DNA from: Arthrobacter sp. MYb23
Lineage (GTDB): Bacteria; Actinomycetota; Actinomycetes; Actinomycetales; Micrococcaceae
Direction of reading: 5' to 3'
Assembly (NCBI RefSeq): GCF_002979775.1
Contig: NZ_PCPR01000003.1
Coordinates: forward strand, 248,001-312,000
Length of the DNA stretch: 64,000 bases
The stretch's first letter is position 1; each line of letters starts with the position of its first letter. Position numbers and translations under genes: made by a program. The notes under the pieces were generated by a model. The model saw only the letters and a program-made list of their open reading frames with translations. It did no database searches and was not told the origin of the DNA. Positions 36,270-44,508 of the stretch are shown piece by piece.

Positions 36270-36779
36270 TTAACGGAGATCGGTGTCGGGATTATTGTCT
36301 GTCAACTTCCAAAAGACTGCCTTACCCAAACCGACCAGTCCGCGCGCTGGATCCACACGTAAGACGAGGCCCTGCGGGTCTGCCGGTAGGGGGTCCAGAT
36401 CTACCAAGGGGTCGTCGATCCAAATCCACGGTCTCGATCCGGCGAAGCGCTGAATTCTACTGAGTTTGTTGAACTGCGCCGGTAAATAGGGCCACGGTTT
36501 TGGAGGAAGGCCAAGCACACCGGCGAAGGCAACGTGGGCATTTGCGCCCCATTCCGAGACCCAAACAATGTCATAGCTTTCGGTAAGCTCTGCGATCAAT
36601 TCTTTGGTGCCCACGGGCACTAGGACCTCCCTTGACCATTTTCCGGACGCGGTGACATGCTCGCTCACCGTGGGAAGAGTAGCCGCCTGCTCCAGAGCTA
36701 TGACGCCGTCTACGCCCAGCATCAGCAGAGGGCGTGTATTGCCGCTTTTGCGGTTGATCAGGCTTGTGTTTTCTGTCAT
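36270..36779 (-). CDS. HAD-like protein (HAD_SAK_2-type) lacking the nucleophile
   Basis: 169 residues. Blocks match small actinobacterial HAD-domain proteins: PLLMLGVDGVIAL (18-30), IVWVSEWGANAHVAFAGVLG and PWIWIDDPLVDLDPL, then VLRVDPARGLVGL. Motif I should read DxDG; here it is GVDG, so the nucleophilic first aspartate is glycine (position 22) while the second is kept. The acidic IDD motif is intact. A normal phosphatase mechanism is therefore unlikely; it may be a binding protein or an early pseudogene with an open frame. It ends the leftward group after the Rieske oxygenase, 10 bp from that gene's stop. Confidence 0.7.
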   Translation of the reverse strand: MTENTSLINRKSGNTRPLLMLGVDGVIALEQAATLPTVSEHVTASGKWSREVLVPVGTKELIAELTESYDIVWVSEWGANAHVAFAGVLGLPPKPWPYLPAQFNKLSRIQRFAGSRPWIWIDDPLVDLDPLPADPQGLVLRVDPARGLVGLGKAVFWKLTDNNPDTDLR

Positions 36780-36789
36780 GTCCGACTTC

Positions 36790-37998
36790 CTAGGTACCTG
36801 AAGAAGTTGTCGGTACCAAGAAGTTGCCGCCGGTGATGGAAACAGTTTCCGATTCAGCGTCCCTAATAATTCCTGCGGGATCGGAACCGGCTTCGACGGC
36901 GCGGATCTGTTTGGCCATCATTCGACGGATCATCGCGACGCCTTGATCGGTCGTAGAGAGGTGGTCGTCGGCGTGGAATGAGACATTACCTTGGCTCTTT
37001 TGCGCCTCGTAATCACCGGGCATTCTCTGGTGTTCGTCCTCGGAGAGTGTGGCCCACGGTTTTCCACCGTGCGTCGACCGCAGTTTCGACAGGAATTCAG
37101 GGTCTTCACTGACAGCCACCGTAAAGATTCGGAAGTTCGTGTCATCACCTGGCACAACCCAGCCGATCATGTTCGTCGTGCCTTCGGACAGTTTCGGGCT
37201 GGGGACGACTCGAATGTTAGGGAACATGACTTCTGTGACACGACGGAGAACACGCGATTCATCCAGGACTCGCAGTTGGGTCGACCGCACGCCGTTGGAG
37301 GTGTACTCGTAGGCAACTTCGGGCATGAGCGCCATTTCGGCCGTGAACTGTTCTCCGCTGAATCGTGCATGCAGGATCGGTACGTGGAAAGGGTCCATTA
37401 CGTTTTCCCAGTGCTGAAGCCAATTGAAGTCCAGATCCGCGGGTCCACCGCCGCCGACGCCTGCGTCGTTGACCATTAAGTGGTGTCCGTCTGGAATGTT
37501 CTCAAAAGGGTCGTAGCGAGGAAGAAGGGGCTTCAATTCTGGGGGGCCCATGTATGCCCAGATGAGCCCGTATCGTTCCTGCAAGGGGTACCAAGGTTGA
37601 CGGACCTTCTCACGGTGGAGTCCGAGTCCTGGCTCACAGGGTTGTTCGAGGCATTGCCCCTCAGGGGAAAAGACCCATCCGTGATAGCAGCAGCGGATGC
37701 CGTCGTCTTCAACCGCACCGTAGAATAGGGACGCACCACGGTGGACGCATCGGGGGTGTAGAAGAGCAGCCGTTCCGTCCTTTCGAGTGCGGAAAAGAAT
37801 TAACTCTTCCCCGAGCAGTTTGATCTTGCGGGGCCTTGACGTCGCATCGCTTGAACGGCCGACAGGATGCCAGTAGCGTCGCAGGACCTCACCGTATGGT
37901 GTTCCTGGCCCAACTTCGGCCAAATGACGCAACGGACCGTTGGGCTTCAGCCCATAGCCGGTGCCAGTGTCGATTTTCTCCTCAAGTGCTTCAGACAT
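36790..37998 (-). CDS. Rieske non-haem iron oxygenase, phthalate-dioxygenase-like alpha subunit
   Basis: 402 residues. Rieske [2Fe-2S] ligands: C84/H86 in RCVHRGASLFYG and C103/H106 in IRCCYHGW. The mononuclear iron site NVMDPFHVPILHARF supplies the bridging aspartate and the two histidines. This is the one-subunit-type oxygenase of the phthalate 4,5-dioxygenase/vanillate demethylase group, which hydroxylates or demethylates aromatic acids with electrons from a separate reductase. That reductase is encoded just upstream, with an 8-bp overlap. The substrate is presumably an aromatic compound linked to the peptide cassette that follows. Confidence 0.9.
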   Translation of the reverse strand: MSEALEEKIDTGTGYGLKPNGPLRHLAEVGPGTPYGEVLRRYWHPVGRSSDATSRPRKIKLLGEELILFRTRKDGTAALLHPRCVHRGASLFYGAVEDDGIRCCYHGWVFSPEGQCLEQPCEPGLGLHREKVRQPWYPLQERYGLIWAYMGPPELKPLLPRYDPFENIPDGHHLMVNDAGVGGGGPADLDFNWLQHWENVMDPFHVPILHARFSGEQFTAEMALMPEVAYEYTSNGVRSTQLRVLDESRVLRRVTEVMFPNIRVVPSPKLSEGTTNMIGWVVPGDDTNFRIFTVAVSEDPEFLSKLRSTHGGKPWATLSEDEHQRMPGDYEAQKSQGNVSFHADDHLSTTDQGVAMIRRMMAKQIRAVEAGSDPAGIIRDAESETVSITGGNFLVPTTSSGT

Positions 37999-38986
37999 CG
38001 AGTTCCAACTCCTCAGACACGGCCCGCGAGACGCAGACCATCATGGTTTCGTTTGCTTGCTTTTCCTCAGGCGAAAGGATGGAGTCACGGTGGTCGACTT
38101 CGCCGTGAAGCACTGTCAGTTCGCAAGTGCCGCAGGCGCCTTCCCGACACGAGGAAACTACGGGGATCCCGTTTGCTTCCAATGCATCCAGCACGCTGTC
38201 ATCCGGATTGACGGTGACGGTTTTGGCCGAGCGTGCGCACCTCACCTCGAAGGCACCTTCGCGACGGGCCGGGGCCAGTTTTGCCCCCCTGAACCGCTCC
38301 GTTCGAACACGCTGACCGACCGCTGATGCGATCTGTTCGGCCTCGTCGATCATGCGTTCCGGTCCGCAACAGTAAATTGCGGTCGAAGTGTCGGTGTTGC
38401 GGATGTGATCGAAGAGACTCAGCCGGCTTCCTTCGTCGGAAGCGTAGACACCCACAGTGCTGCCGTACAGGCCCAGTTCGTGGCTGAAAGGCATAACATC
38501 TCGTGAGGGAACAGCGTACGACAATCGCCATGGTCGTCCACGGGCCTCAGCCAAGGTGATCATGGGCAGTAGAGGTGTGATCCCGATGCCGCCGGCGAGA
38601 AACAGATAGGCCTCTGCATCCACGAACTCAAAATTCGATTTGGGACAGCTGATGGTGAGGACATCACCTGCGTGGACGGACTGGTGAACGAAGGCTGATC
38701 CTCCCCGCCCAGCGTCTTCGAGGCCCACACTGATCCGGTAAGACAGTCGGTTGCGCGGGTCTCCGCTCAAGGAATAGGAGCGGGATAGGTCGGTTGAAAG
38801 CTGCACGTCCACGTGCGCACCTGGCTGCCATTCCGGCAGGGTACCGCCGTGCAGGGAAATCAGCACCAGACTGACGACTGAATCGGCTTCCCACTGGATG
38901 GCCCGAACGCGCACGTCGAGCTGCTCGGATGCTTGGCCTGATTTCACTTCGTTGTTCCTCAGCAAAGTTGTGGTGGGTGTTCTCAT
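37991..38986 (-). CDS. Phthalate dioxygenase reductase-like flavin/[2Fe-2S] oxidoreductase
   Basis: 331 residues. Domain order matches phthalate dioxygenase reductase: flavin-binding barrel (SRSYSLSGDPRNRLSYRISV), NAD-binding domain (LFLAGGIGITPLLPMI, YCCGPERMID) and a C-terminal plant-type ferredoxin with CREGACGTC plus the distant fourth cysteine in MMVCVSRA. It passes electrons from NADH to the Rieske oxygenase downstream. Being first in this two-gene leftward unit, it is the gene behind the promoter region shared with the Pat-like aminotransferase. Confidence 0.92.
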   Translation of the reverse strand: MRTPTTTLLRNNEVKSGQASEQLDVRVRAIQWEADSVVSLVLISLHGGTLPEWQPGAHVDVQLSTDLSRSYSLSGDPRNRLSYRISVGLEDAGRGGSAFVHQSVHAGDVLTISCPKSNFEFVDAEAYLFLAGGIGITPLLPMITLAEARGRPWRLSYAVPSRDVMPFSHELGLYGSTVGVYASDEGSRLSLFDHIRNTDTSTAIYCCGPERMIDEAEQIASAVGQRVRTERFRGAKLAPARREGAFEVRCARSAKTVTVNPDDSVLDALEANGIPVVSSCREGACGTCELTVLHGEVDHRDSILSPEEKQANETMMVCVSRAVSEELELDV

Positions 38987-39060
38987 TCGAGCCTCCTCGC
39001 CTCGTGCCGCCCCGGAAACTGTTGTGCTACGTCGTTCATGGGAGGTTCACCTTGGCGTGT

Positions 39061-39090
39061 TGAGCAATAAGTACAAATGGTTATAATCAA
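39061..39090 (+). promoter_or_regulatory. Promoter of the Pat-like gene with GntR-type operator
   Basis: TTGAGC at 39061-39066, 16-bp spacer and a perfect TATAAT at 39083-39088. The near-palindrome TGGTTATAATCA at 39079-39090 contains the -10 box. Its exact reverse complement lies in the promoter of the ThDP operon at 41260-41271. Both are probably bound by the GntR protein encoded at 40.4-41.1 kb; this site also sits upstream of the divergent oxygenase genes. Confidence 0.7.
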
Positions 39091-39141
39091 TATGTCACTA
39101 TAGATTTATCGTCGTGTCAACCGATGCGGCGAGAACCACAA

Positions 39142-40284
39142 ATGAAGGGTCATGACGTGGGTGAACTGCGGGTACGGAAAGAACTGAGTGCGATTCCCGA
39201 CTACAAGGCAGGAAAGACGGCACCGTCAGCTATAGGCGTCAAGGACATGTTTAAACTGTCCTCCAACGAGAATCCGTTCGGGCCGCTGCCGTCTGTGGTG
39301 GATGCCATAGCGGGGCATCTGGGCTCAATCAACCGGTATCCCGAGATGGCTGCCTCAGCTCTCACTGCTGCTGTGGCCGAGCGCTATGAGGTCGACCCGG
39401 CAGCCGTGGTATTCGGAAGTGGCTCTGTTGAAGTGGTATCGCAGCTGATCCGCGCGACGGCTGGCAGCGGTGACGAAGTGCTCTTCGCCTGGCGCTCGTT
39501 TGAAGCCTATCCACTACTGGTACTGGCAGCTGGTGCAACTCCTGTCCGCGTTCCCTTGAACGACGACTTCGGACATGACCTGGAAGGTTTTCTAGAGCGG
39601 ATCACCGACCGCACGAGACTGATCCTCCTGTGCAATCCCAACAACCCTACGGGGACGACCCTGGGACACGAAGAGGTAGAACGTTTCCTCGACCGCGTCC
39701 CCAGCGATATCGCGGTGGTCATTGATGAAGCTTACGTGCAATTTAACCGTCGTCCAGACACTGCCGATGGGATCCGCCTCTATCGGAAGTTCCCAAACGT
39801 AGCCGTGGCGCACACCTTCTCCAAAGCCTACGGTTTGGCCGGGCTTCGGGTTGGATATGCTATCGCGCCCGTGGGGCTGGCAAGCGCCTTGCGTAAAGTT
39901 GCCCTTCCCTTTGGCGTGACACAACTTGCCCAGATTGCAGCCCTTGCATCCTTGAAGGCTGAGTCCGAACTGGGGGAGCGGGTCGATTGGCTGGTGGGCG
40001 AAAGGATTGCCGTTGTCGATGCCCTGAGGAGGAAGGGATGGAGGGTGCCTGAGACGGAGGGAAACTTCCTCTGGCTTCCTTTGGGTGCGGCCACGTCCGA
40101 AGCGGCGCAGATTCTCGAAGAACAGGGAATCCTCATTCGGCCATTCCCCGGGGAGGGTTTGCGGATCTCCATTGGAGGACCAGGCGCTGCAGAGCTGATA
40201 GTCGATGCAGTTGAGGTTCTAGTCGAGAAAGGACACACGGGGGGAGCCTTCGAGCATGCCGCGAAAGAAGGCTTACAGCGCTGA
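39142..40284 (+). CDS. PLP-dependent aromatic (Pat/HisC2-like) aminotransferase, cassette B
   Basis: 380 residues from the ATG at 39142 (MKGHDVG; another ATG at 39124 lacks a better ribosome site). Motifs: LSSNENPFGPLPS, FAWRSFEAYPLL, NPNNPTGTT, VIDEAYVQF, and the PLP lysine in HTFSKAYGLAGLRVGY (K228). It is a clear paralogue of the 4.35-5.46 kb gene. The predicted role is conversion of an aromatic amino acid to the aryl 2-oxo acid, which the ThDP enzyme and aldehyde dehydrogenase of the next operon could process. No other histidine-pathway gene is near. Confidence 0.88.
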   Translation: MKGHDVGELRVRKELSAIPDYKAGKTAPSAIGVKDMFKLSSNENPFGPLPSVVDAIAGHLGSINRYPEMAASALTAAVAERYEVDPAAVVFGSGSVEVVSQLIRATAGSGDEVLFAWRSFEAYPLLVLAAGATPVRVPLNDDFGHDLEGFLERITDRTRLILLCNPNNPTGTTLGHEEVERFLDRVPSDIAVVIDEAYVQFNRRPDTADGIRLYRKFPNVAVAHTFSKAYGLAGLRVGYAIAPVGLASALRKVALPFGVTQLAQIAALASLKAESELGERVDWLVGERIAVVDALRRKGWRVPETEGNFLWLPLGAATSEAAQILEEQGILIRPFPGEGLRISIGGPGAAELIVDAVEVLVEKGHTGGAFEHAAKEGLQR

Positions 40285-40354
40285 GCTTTCGAGAAGGTCA
40301 GAATGGTTCTGCGAAATCTCACCGAGGAAGAAAACGCAGAATCATTCCGACAAC

Positions 40355-41101
40355 CTAGAAGCTAGGACTCCGGTGTGCGAGGACTGCTCGTCGGGCCTGC
40401 TCCTCATCCTGTGAACGGATGGCCGCCACCAAGTCGAAATGGATACGCAGACGGACGTCGGTGTCAGGTCTGAATCCAGGGACATCCAAGGATGCTGTTG
40501 GCATCTGGAGCTGGCTGCTTTCACCGTCAATGTAGTCGACAAGGTTCAAGTAAAAGGTCCTAAGGACCGCGTTCGGCGAGATTTTGGCGATACGGCGGTG
40601 CAAGGCCCAGTTGCAATGTAGCCCACGAACTGGATCGTGCCAAACAGAAGCAAGCTCACTCATGATGCGGTCGAGGTCCTCCACGTCAGCCGCGGTTCTG
40701 TGCTTGGTGGCATCGAACACTACTGCTTCGTCCAAGGCATCCAGCACTGCGACGACGTCGTTAACCGGCGCACCTTCCCTGCGAAGCTGCAGCACGCTGT
40801 GGGCCAGTCGGAGGAGAGGAGTCTGATTTGCTACGAACAGCCCACCGCCAGGGCCTGGGCGCGCCTCAATGATGCCCCGACCCCGCAGTACCCGCAGTGC
40901 TTCCGCGAGAGTGGCCGGCGCGACACCGAACTGCTCCGCCAAGCCTTGTTTGGTTCCAATTTTGTGGCCGGAAGGCAGGTCATCCCGCGCGATGATCGCC
41001 TCGATCTCCTCTATAACGGCATCTGCGACGGACGGGGCAGTTCGAAGCCGGGCAAGGGGGGTCATCGCAGCTCGGCCTTGGGCTCCAGGGTGGGCGGTCA
41101 T
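40355..41101 (-). CDS. GntR-family regulator, FCD type, cassette B
   Basis: 248 residues from the ATG at 41101 (AGGAC upstream; an ATG at 41155 is possible). The winged helix (VADAVIEEIEAIIARDDLPS, LAEQFGVAPATLAEALRVLR, RGIIEARPGPGGGLFV) precedes a helical FCD-type domain with LHCNWALHRRIAKIS and RIHFDLVAAIRSQDEEQARR. It lies between the Pat-like gene and the divergent ThDP operon, and TGRTTATAAYCA occurs at both flanking promoters. It is the best candidate for the regulator of all cassette B, including the oxygenase. Confidence 0.88.
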   Translation of the reverse strand: MTAHPGAQGRAAMTPLARLRTAPSVADAVIEEIEAIIARDDLPSGHKIGTKQGLAEQFGVAPATLAEALRVLRGRGIIEARPGPGGGLFVANQTPLLRLAHSVLQLRREGAPVNDVVAVLDALDEAVVFDATKHRTAADVEDLDRIMSELASVWHDPVRGLHCNWALHRRIAKISPNAVLRTFYLNLVDYIDGESSQLQMPTASLDVPGFRPDTDVRLRIHFDLVAAIRSQDEEQARRAVLAHRSPSF

Positions 41102-41249
41102 CTTTTGTTGTCCTGACTCTGCGGGGGCCGTAAGCGATTGCCCTAATGGCCTCATCTTATCGGCGAGCTAACCGGAACCGTAATGGAGCTCGCCTGGAGC
41201 CCCTCTCCGGGGCGCGAGATATCGGGCTTGTAAAAGATCCCGAAACCTC

Positions 41250-41278
41250 TTGCCTGAAATGATTATAACCAATATATT
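41250..41278 (+). promoter_or_regulatory. Promoter of the ThDP-transport-peptidase operon with GntR operator
   Basis: TTGCCT at 41250-41255, 17-bp spacer and TATATT at 41273-41278. TGATTATAACCA at 41260-41271 fills the spacer and is the exact reverse complement of the 39079 site, so a bound repressor would occlude the promoter. Confidence 0.68.
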
Positions 41279-41313
41279 GGATTCTTGCAGCCCTAAACAC
41301 GTAGGAGAGACGA

Positions 41314-42984
41314 ATGACACAATTGACCGGAGGCGAGCTTCTGGCCGAATCTTTGGCAGCCCAAGGGGTTGACCAGATTTTTGGCATCCCGGGGGTTCAG
41401 CTAGACGCGGCGGCAGATGCACTACAGTCGCGAAAAGAGAAGATCAGCTTTACTTGTGCACGAAACGAGCAAGCGACCACCTACATGGCCGATGGGTACG
41501 CGCGCAGCACCGACAAAGAGGGCGTTGCCATGGTCGTGCCAGGACCCGGCGTCCTCAATGCACTCTCAGGCCTCGCGACCGCGTACTCGGCCAATTCACC
41601 GGTCCTGCTTCTGGCGGGACAGATCGATTCGAAGGCCATCGGACGGGGTCTGGGGGCTTTGCATGAAATCCCGGACCAGTCCGGACACTTGGCTCGGTTG
41701 ACTAAATGGTCGGCCATGGCTCGGTCGGCGGATGAGATCCCAGGACTCGTTCAGGAGGCATTCCACCAGCTTCGCAGTGGCCGGCCGCGTCCGGTGGCGC
41801 TTGAGCTGCCGCCGGATGTCCTCGCGTCCTTTGGATCGGCCCGGATCCCGAGCATGGTTCCCTTCGGACCGACCCAGCCGGAGCAGCGACTGATCGAGCA
41901 GGCAGCGGCGCTGTTGAAACAGGCCCGTCGGCCCATGATTTACGTTGGAGGCGGTGTCCTGGCATCCGGGGCATCAAGTGCGCTGCAGGCACTGGCCGAG
42001 AAACTCGAAGCGCCCGTGCTCATGAGTGAGAATGGCCGCGGCGCCTTGGATGCCCGCCACCGTCTTGCGTTCGATGCGCTTGCCCTGAGGGCCTTCCGCG
42101 AGGACGCTGATCTCGTCCTTGCGGTCGGAAGCCGGTTTGTATCGACGTTCGGGACCCCAGTTGGAACTGGCAGCGCAAGGGTTATCCTGCTGAACGCTGA
42201 CGAGGCGGATCTGACCGATCCGCGGCCAGCTGACCTTCGTATCCACAGTGACGCCGACACTGGCCTGCAGGCGCTCTCTTCGGCTTTGGGAAACCTGTCC
42301 GGCGAGTCCCGGGAGACCGAATTCGCATCGGTTCGCGAATGGCTGGACCTCCAGTTCCAGGACATCGCACCGCAGCGAGAGTACCTGTCAGCAATCAGGG
42401 CGGCACTGCCTGATGACGGTGTCTTCGTCAGTGAATTCACGCAGGTCGGGTACGCCGCCAGTGCCTGCTATCCCGCCTACACGCCCAGGACATACATCGG
42501 CCCCGGCTACCAAGGAACGCTCGGTTACGGCTTCGCTACGGCGTTGGGCGTCAAAGCCGCCGACCGGAACCGTGCTGTTGTTTCCGTCAACGGTGACGGC
42601 GGTTTCTCCTGGACCATGCAGGAACTGTCCACTGCAAAGAGGTACGGCCTCGGTCTGGTGACCATCGTGTTCAATGACGGTTTCTTTGGCAACGTCCGTA
42701 GGATTCAGAAGAACCGGTATGGGGCACGATACTTTGCCAGCGACCTGACGAACCCAGACTACGGGGAACTGGCTGGTGCGTTCGGAATCGAACGGGCGAG
42801 GGCAACCACGCCTGCTGAACTGCGCAGCGTCCTGTTAGAAGCGATCCCCGCCAACGAGCCTATTCTCGTCGAGGTACCGGTCGGAGAGTTCCCGTCTCCC
42901 TGGCACTTGATCCACGAAGGTATTCCCCGTCCCGCGCCACTGCAGGCCGACTCCCATTTGGTCACAGCGGGAGCCCTGAAATGA
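41314..42984 (+). CDS. ThDP-dependent decarboxylase/synthase (acetolactate synthase superfamily), cassette B
   Basis: 556 residues with AGGAG just upstream. FGIPGVQLDAAADALQ and ARNEQATTYMADGYARST with the activating glutamate (E52) mark the Pyr domain; NGDGGFSWTMQEL followed by VFNDGFFGN gives the diphosphate motif and its asparagine. It is the counterpart of the 2.6-4.3 kb gene but not closely similar to it. It is the first gene of the long rightward operon and overlaps the aldehyde dehydrogenase start. That order suggests decarboxylation of an aryl 2-oxo acid to an aldehyde, but acetolactate-like carboligation is not excluded. Confidence 0.88.
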   Translation: MTQLTGGELLAESLAAQGVDQIFGIPGVQLDAAADALQSRKEKISFTCARNEQATTYMADGYARSTDKEGVAMVVPGPGVLNALSGLATAYSANSPVLLLAGQIDSKAIGRGLGALHEIPDQSGHLARLTKWSAMARSADEIPGLVQEAFHQLRSGRPRPVALELPPDVLASFGSARIPSMVPFGPTQPEQRLIEQAAALLKQARRPMIYVGGGVLASGASSALQALAEKLEAPVLMSENGRGALDARHRLAFDALALRAFREDADLVLAVGSRFVSTFGTPVGTGSARVILLNADEADLTDPRPADLRIHSDADTGLQALSSALGNLSGESRETEFASVREWLDLQFQDIAPQREYLSAIRAALPDDGVFVSEFTQVGYAASACYPAYTPRTYIGPGYQGTLGYGFATALGVKAADRNRAVVSVNGDGGFSWTMQELSTAKRYGLGLVTIVFNDGFFGNVRRIQKNRYGARYFASDLTNPDYGELAGAFGIERARATTPAELRSVLLEAIPANEPILVEVPVGEFPSPWHLIHEGIPRPAPLQADSHLVTAGALK

Positions 42985-44426
42985 TGCGCAGCTTTGCAGG
43001 AACCGTTGTCGGACATTACATCAACGGACAGTGGGGATCGGGCCAGGGACGCGAAGTCATTGAAGTGCACAGCCCCAGCGACGGGCGCGCAGTCGGCGCG
43101 GTCGTAGCGGGAACGGCTGAGGACGTCAACAAAGCCGTCGACGCCGCGTCCTCAGCGTTTCCTGCCTGGGCTCAAACTTCACCGGCGGAACGCATCCGCC
43201 TGGTCGAGCGGCTGATCATCGAGATCGAGCGAGGCCGAGAGGCGCTCGCTTCGGTTCTCACAGACGAAATGGGTTCGCCGCTGGCGTTCGCACGTGCGGC
43301 CCAGGTGGGAGTCGCAGTTGCGGACCTCCGTGAGCTGGTGGCTGCCGCCCGGGCCCACGATTCCGAATGGGAAGTGTCCAACTCCTTGGTGATTTCAGAA
43401 CCGGTCGGAGTTGTTGCTGCGATTACACCTTGGAATTTTCCACTTCATCAGATCAGCTTGAAAGTCGGAGCCGCTCTGCTGGCAGGCTGCACGGTTGTTC
43501 TGAAACCCAGCGAGATCGCCCCACTGAATGCCGCGATGCTCGCCGGGATGTTCGAAGCGGCGGGCTTCCCGCCAGGCGTGTTCAACGTCGTCTTCGGAAA
43601 CGGCGAAAGCGTTGGCGACCCGCTGGTAACCCATCCGAAGGTAGACATGGTTACCTTTACTGGCTCGCGCAACGTTGGGGAACGGATCTCCATACGCGCC
43701 TCAGCGTCGATAAAACGTGTCACTCTCGAACTCGGCGGTAAATCAGCAGCCGTGATCCTGGATGATGCTCACGTCGGGGATTCCGTTTCTGCAGTCCTCC
43801 GGTCGGCCTTTGCAAATACGGGGCAGACGTGTGCAGCGCTGACCCGTGTTTTGGTGCCATCTTCGCTGCGCGATGTCTGGATCAAGCAAGCACTGGACGA
43901 GAGCCGCAAGTGGACCCCCGGACGACCGGAGGAAGAATCGACGATTCTTGGCCCGCTGGCGTCCGCACAGCAGCTCGAACGAGTACGCCAGCACATCAGG
44001 CGAGCCATCCAAGACGGAGCGGAAGTCGTGACCGGGGGAGCCGGAATGGTCACTGGGTTGGAAGATGGCGCGTTCGTTTACCCCACAATCTTCAATAATG
44101 TCACCCCGCAGATGCAGCTCTTTCATGAGGAAGTGTTCGGTCCGGTTCTCGCCATCACGTCCTACGAGACCATCGAGGAAGCCGTTGCTCTTGCCAATGA
44201 TTCAATCTACGGGCTCTCCGGTGGGGTCTTCTCCGCTGATGACGCCCGCGCCATCGACGTCGCCAGGCAGATGAGGACGGGAACTGTGGGCATTAACGGG
44301 GCCGGTCTGGACGTCGGTGCCCCCTTCGGCGGGTACAAGCAGTCTGGTAACGGCCGTGAATGCGGAACCCTCGGTTTCGAGGAATTCCTCGAAACCAAAT
44401 CAGTGATGGGGGCACGGAAGCCCTGA
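42981..44426 (+). CDS. NAD(P)-dependent aldehyde dehydrogenase
   Basis: 481 residues of the ALDH superfamily. ITPWNFPLHQISLKVGAALL, KPSEIAPLNA, FTGSRNVGERIS, general-base glutamate in LELGGKSAA, nucleophilic cysteine in FANTGQTCAA and EEVFGPVLAI are all intact. It oxidises an aldehyde to the acid. Its ATG overlaps the stop of the ThDP enzyme by 4 bp, which ties it to that enzyme's product, for example an arylacetaldehyde to an arylacetate. The substrate identity is inferred. Confidence 0.92.
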   Translation: MMRSFAGTVVGHYINGQWGSGQGREVIEVHSPSDGRAVGAVVAGTAEDVNKAVDAASSAFPAWAQTSPAERIRLVERLIIEIERGREALASVLTDEMGSPLAFARAAQVGVAVADLRELVAAARAHDSEWEVSNSLVISEPVGVVAAITPWNFPLHQISLKVGAALLAGCTVVLKPSEIAPLNAAMLAGMFEAAGFPPGVFNVVFGNGESVGDPLVTHPKVDMVTFTGSRNVGERISIRASASIKRVTLELGGKSAAVILDDAHVGDSVSAVLRSAFANTGQTCAALTRVLVPSSLRDVWIKQALDESRKWTPGRPEEESTILGPLASAQQLERVRQHIRRAIQDGAEVVTGGAGMVTGLEDGAFVYPTIFNNVTPQMQLFHEEVFGPVLAITSYETIEEAVALANDSIYGLSGGVFSADDARAIDVARQMRTGTVGINGAGLDVGAPFGGYKQSGNGRECGTLGFEEFLETKSVMGARKP

Positions 44427-44508
44427 CGAATCAGCAACATCCCCTTTCCTCTCCAGCCCGGCTTGGCGCCGGAGAGAGAATCTGATTAACCGACAAGAGA
44501 GCGAATCA

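Noticed and set aside
39142-40284. Histidine biosynthesis role for the HisC-like genes
   Set aside because: No other his genes are in the window, and both copies are beside ThDP enzymes and peptide importers, so amino-acid catabolism fits better.
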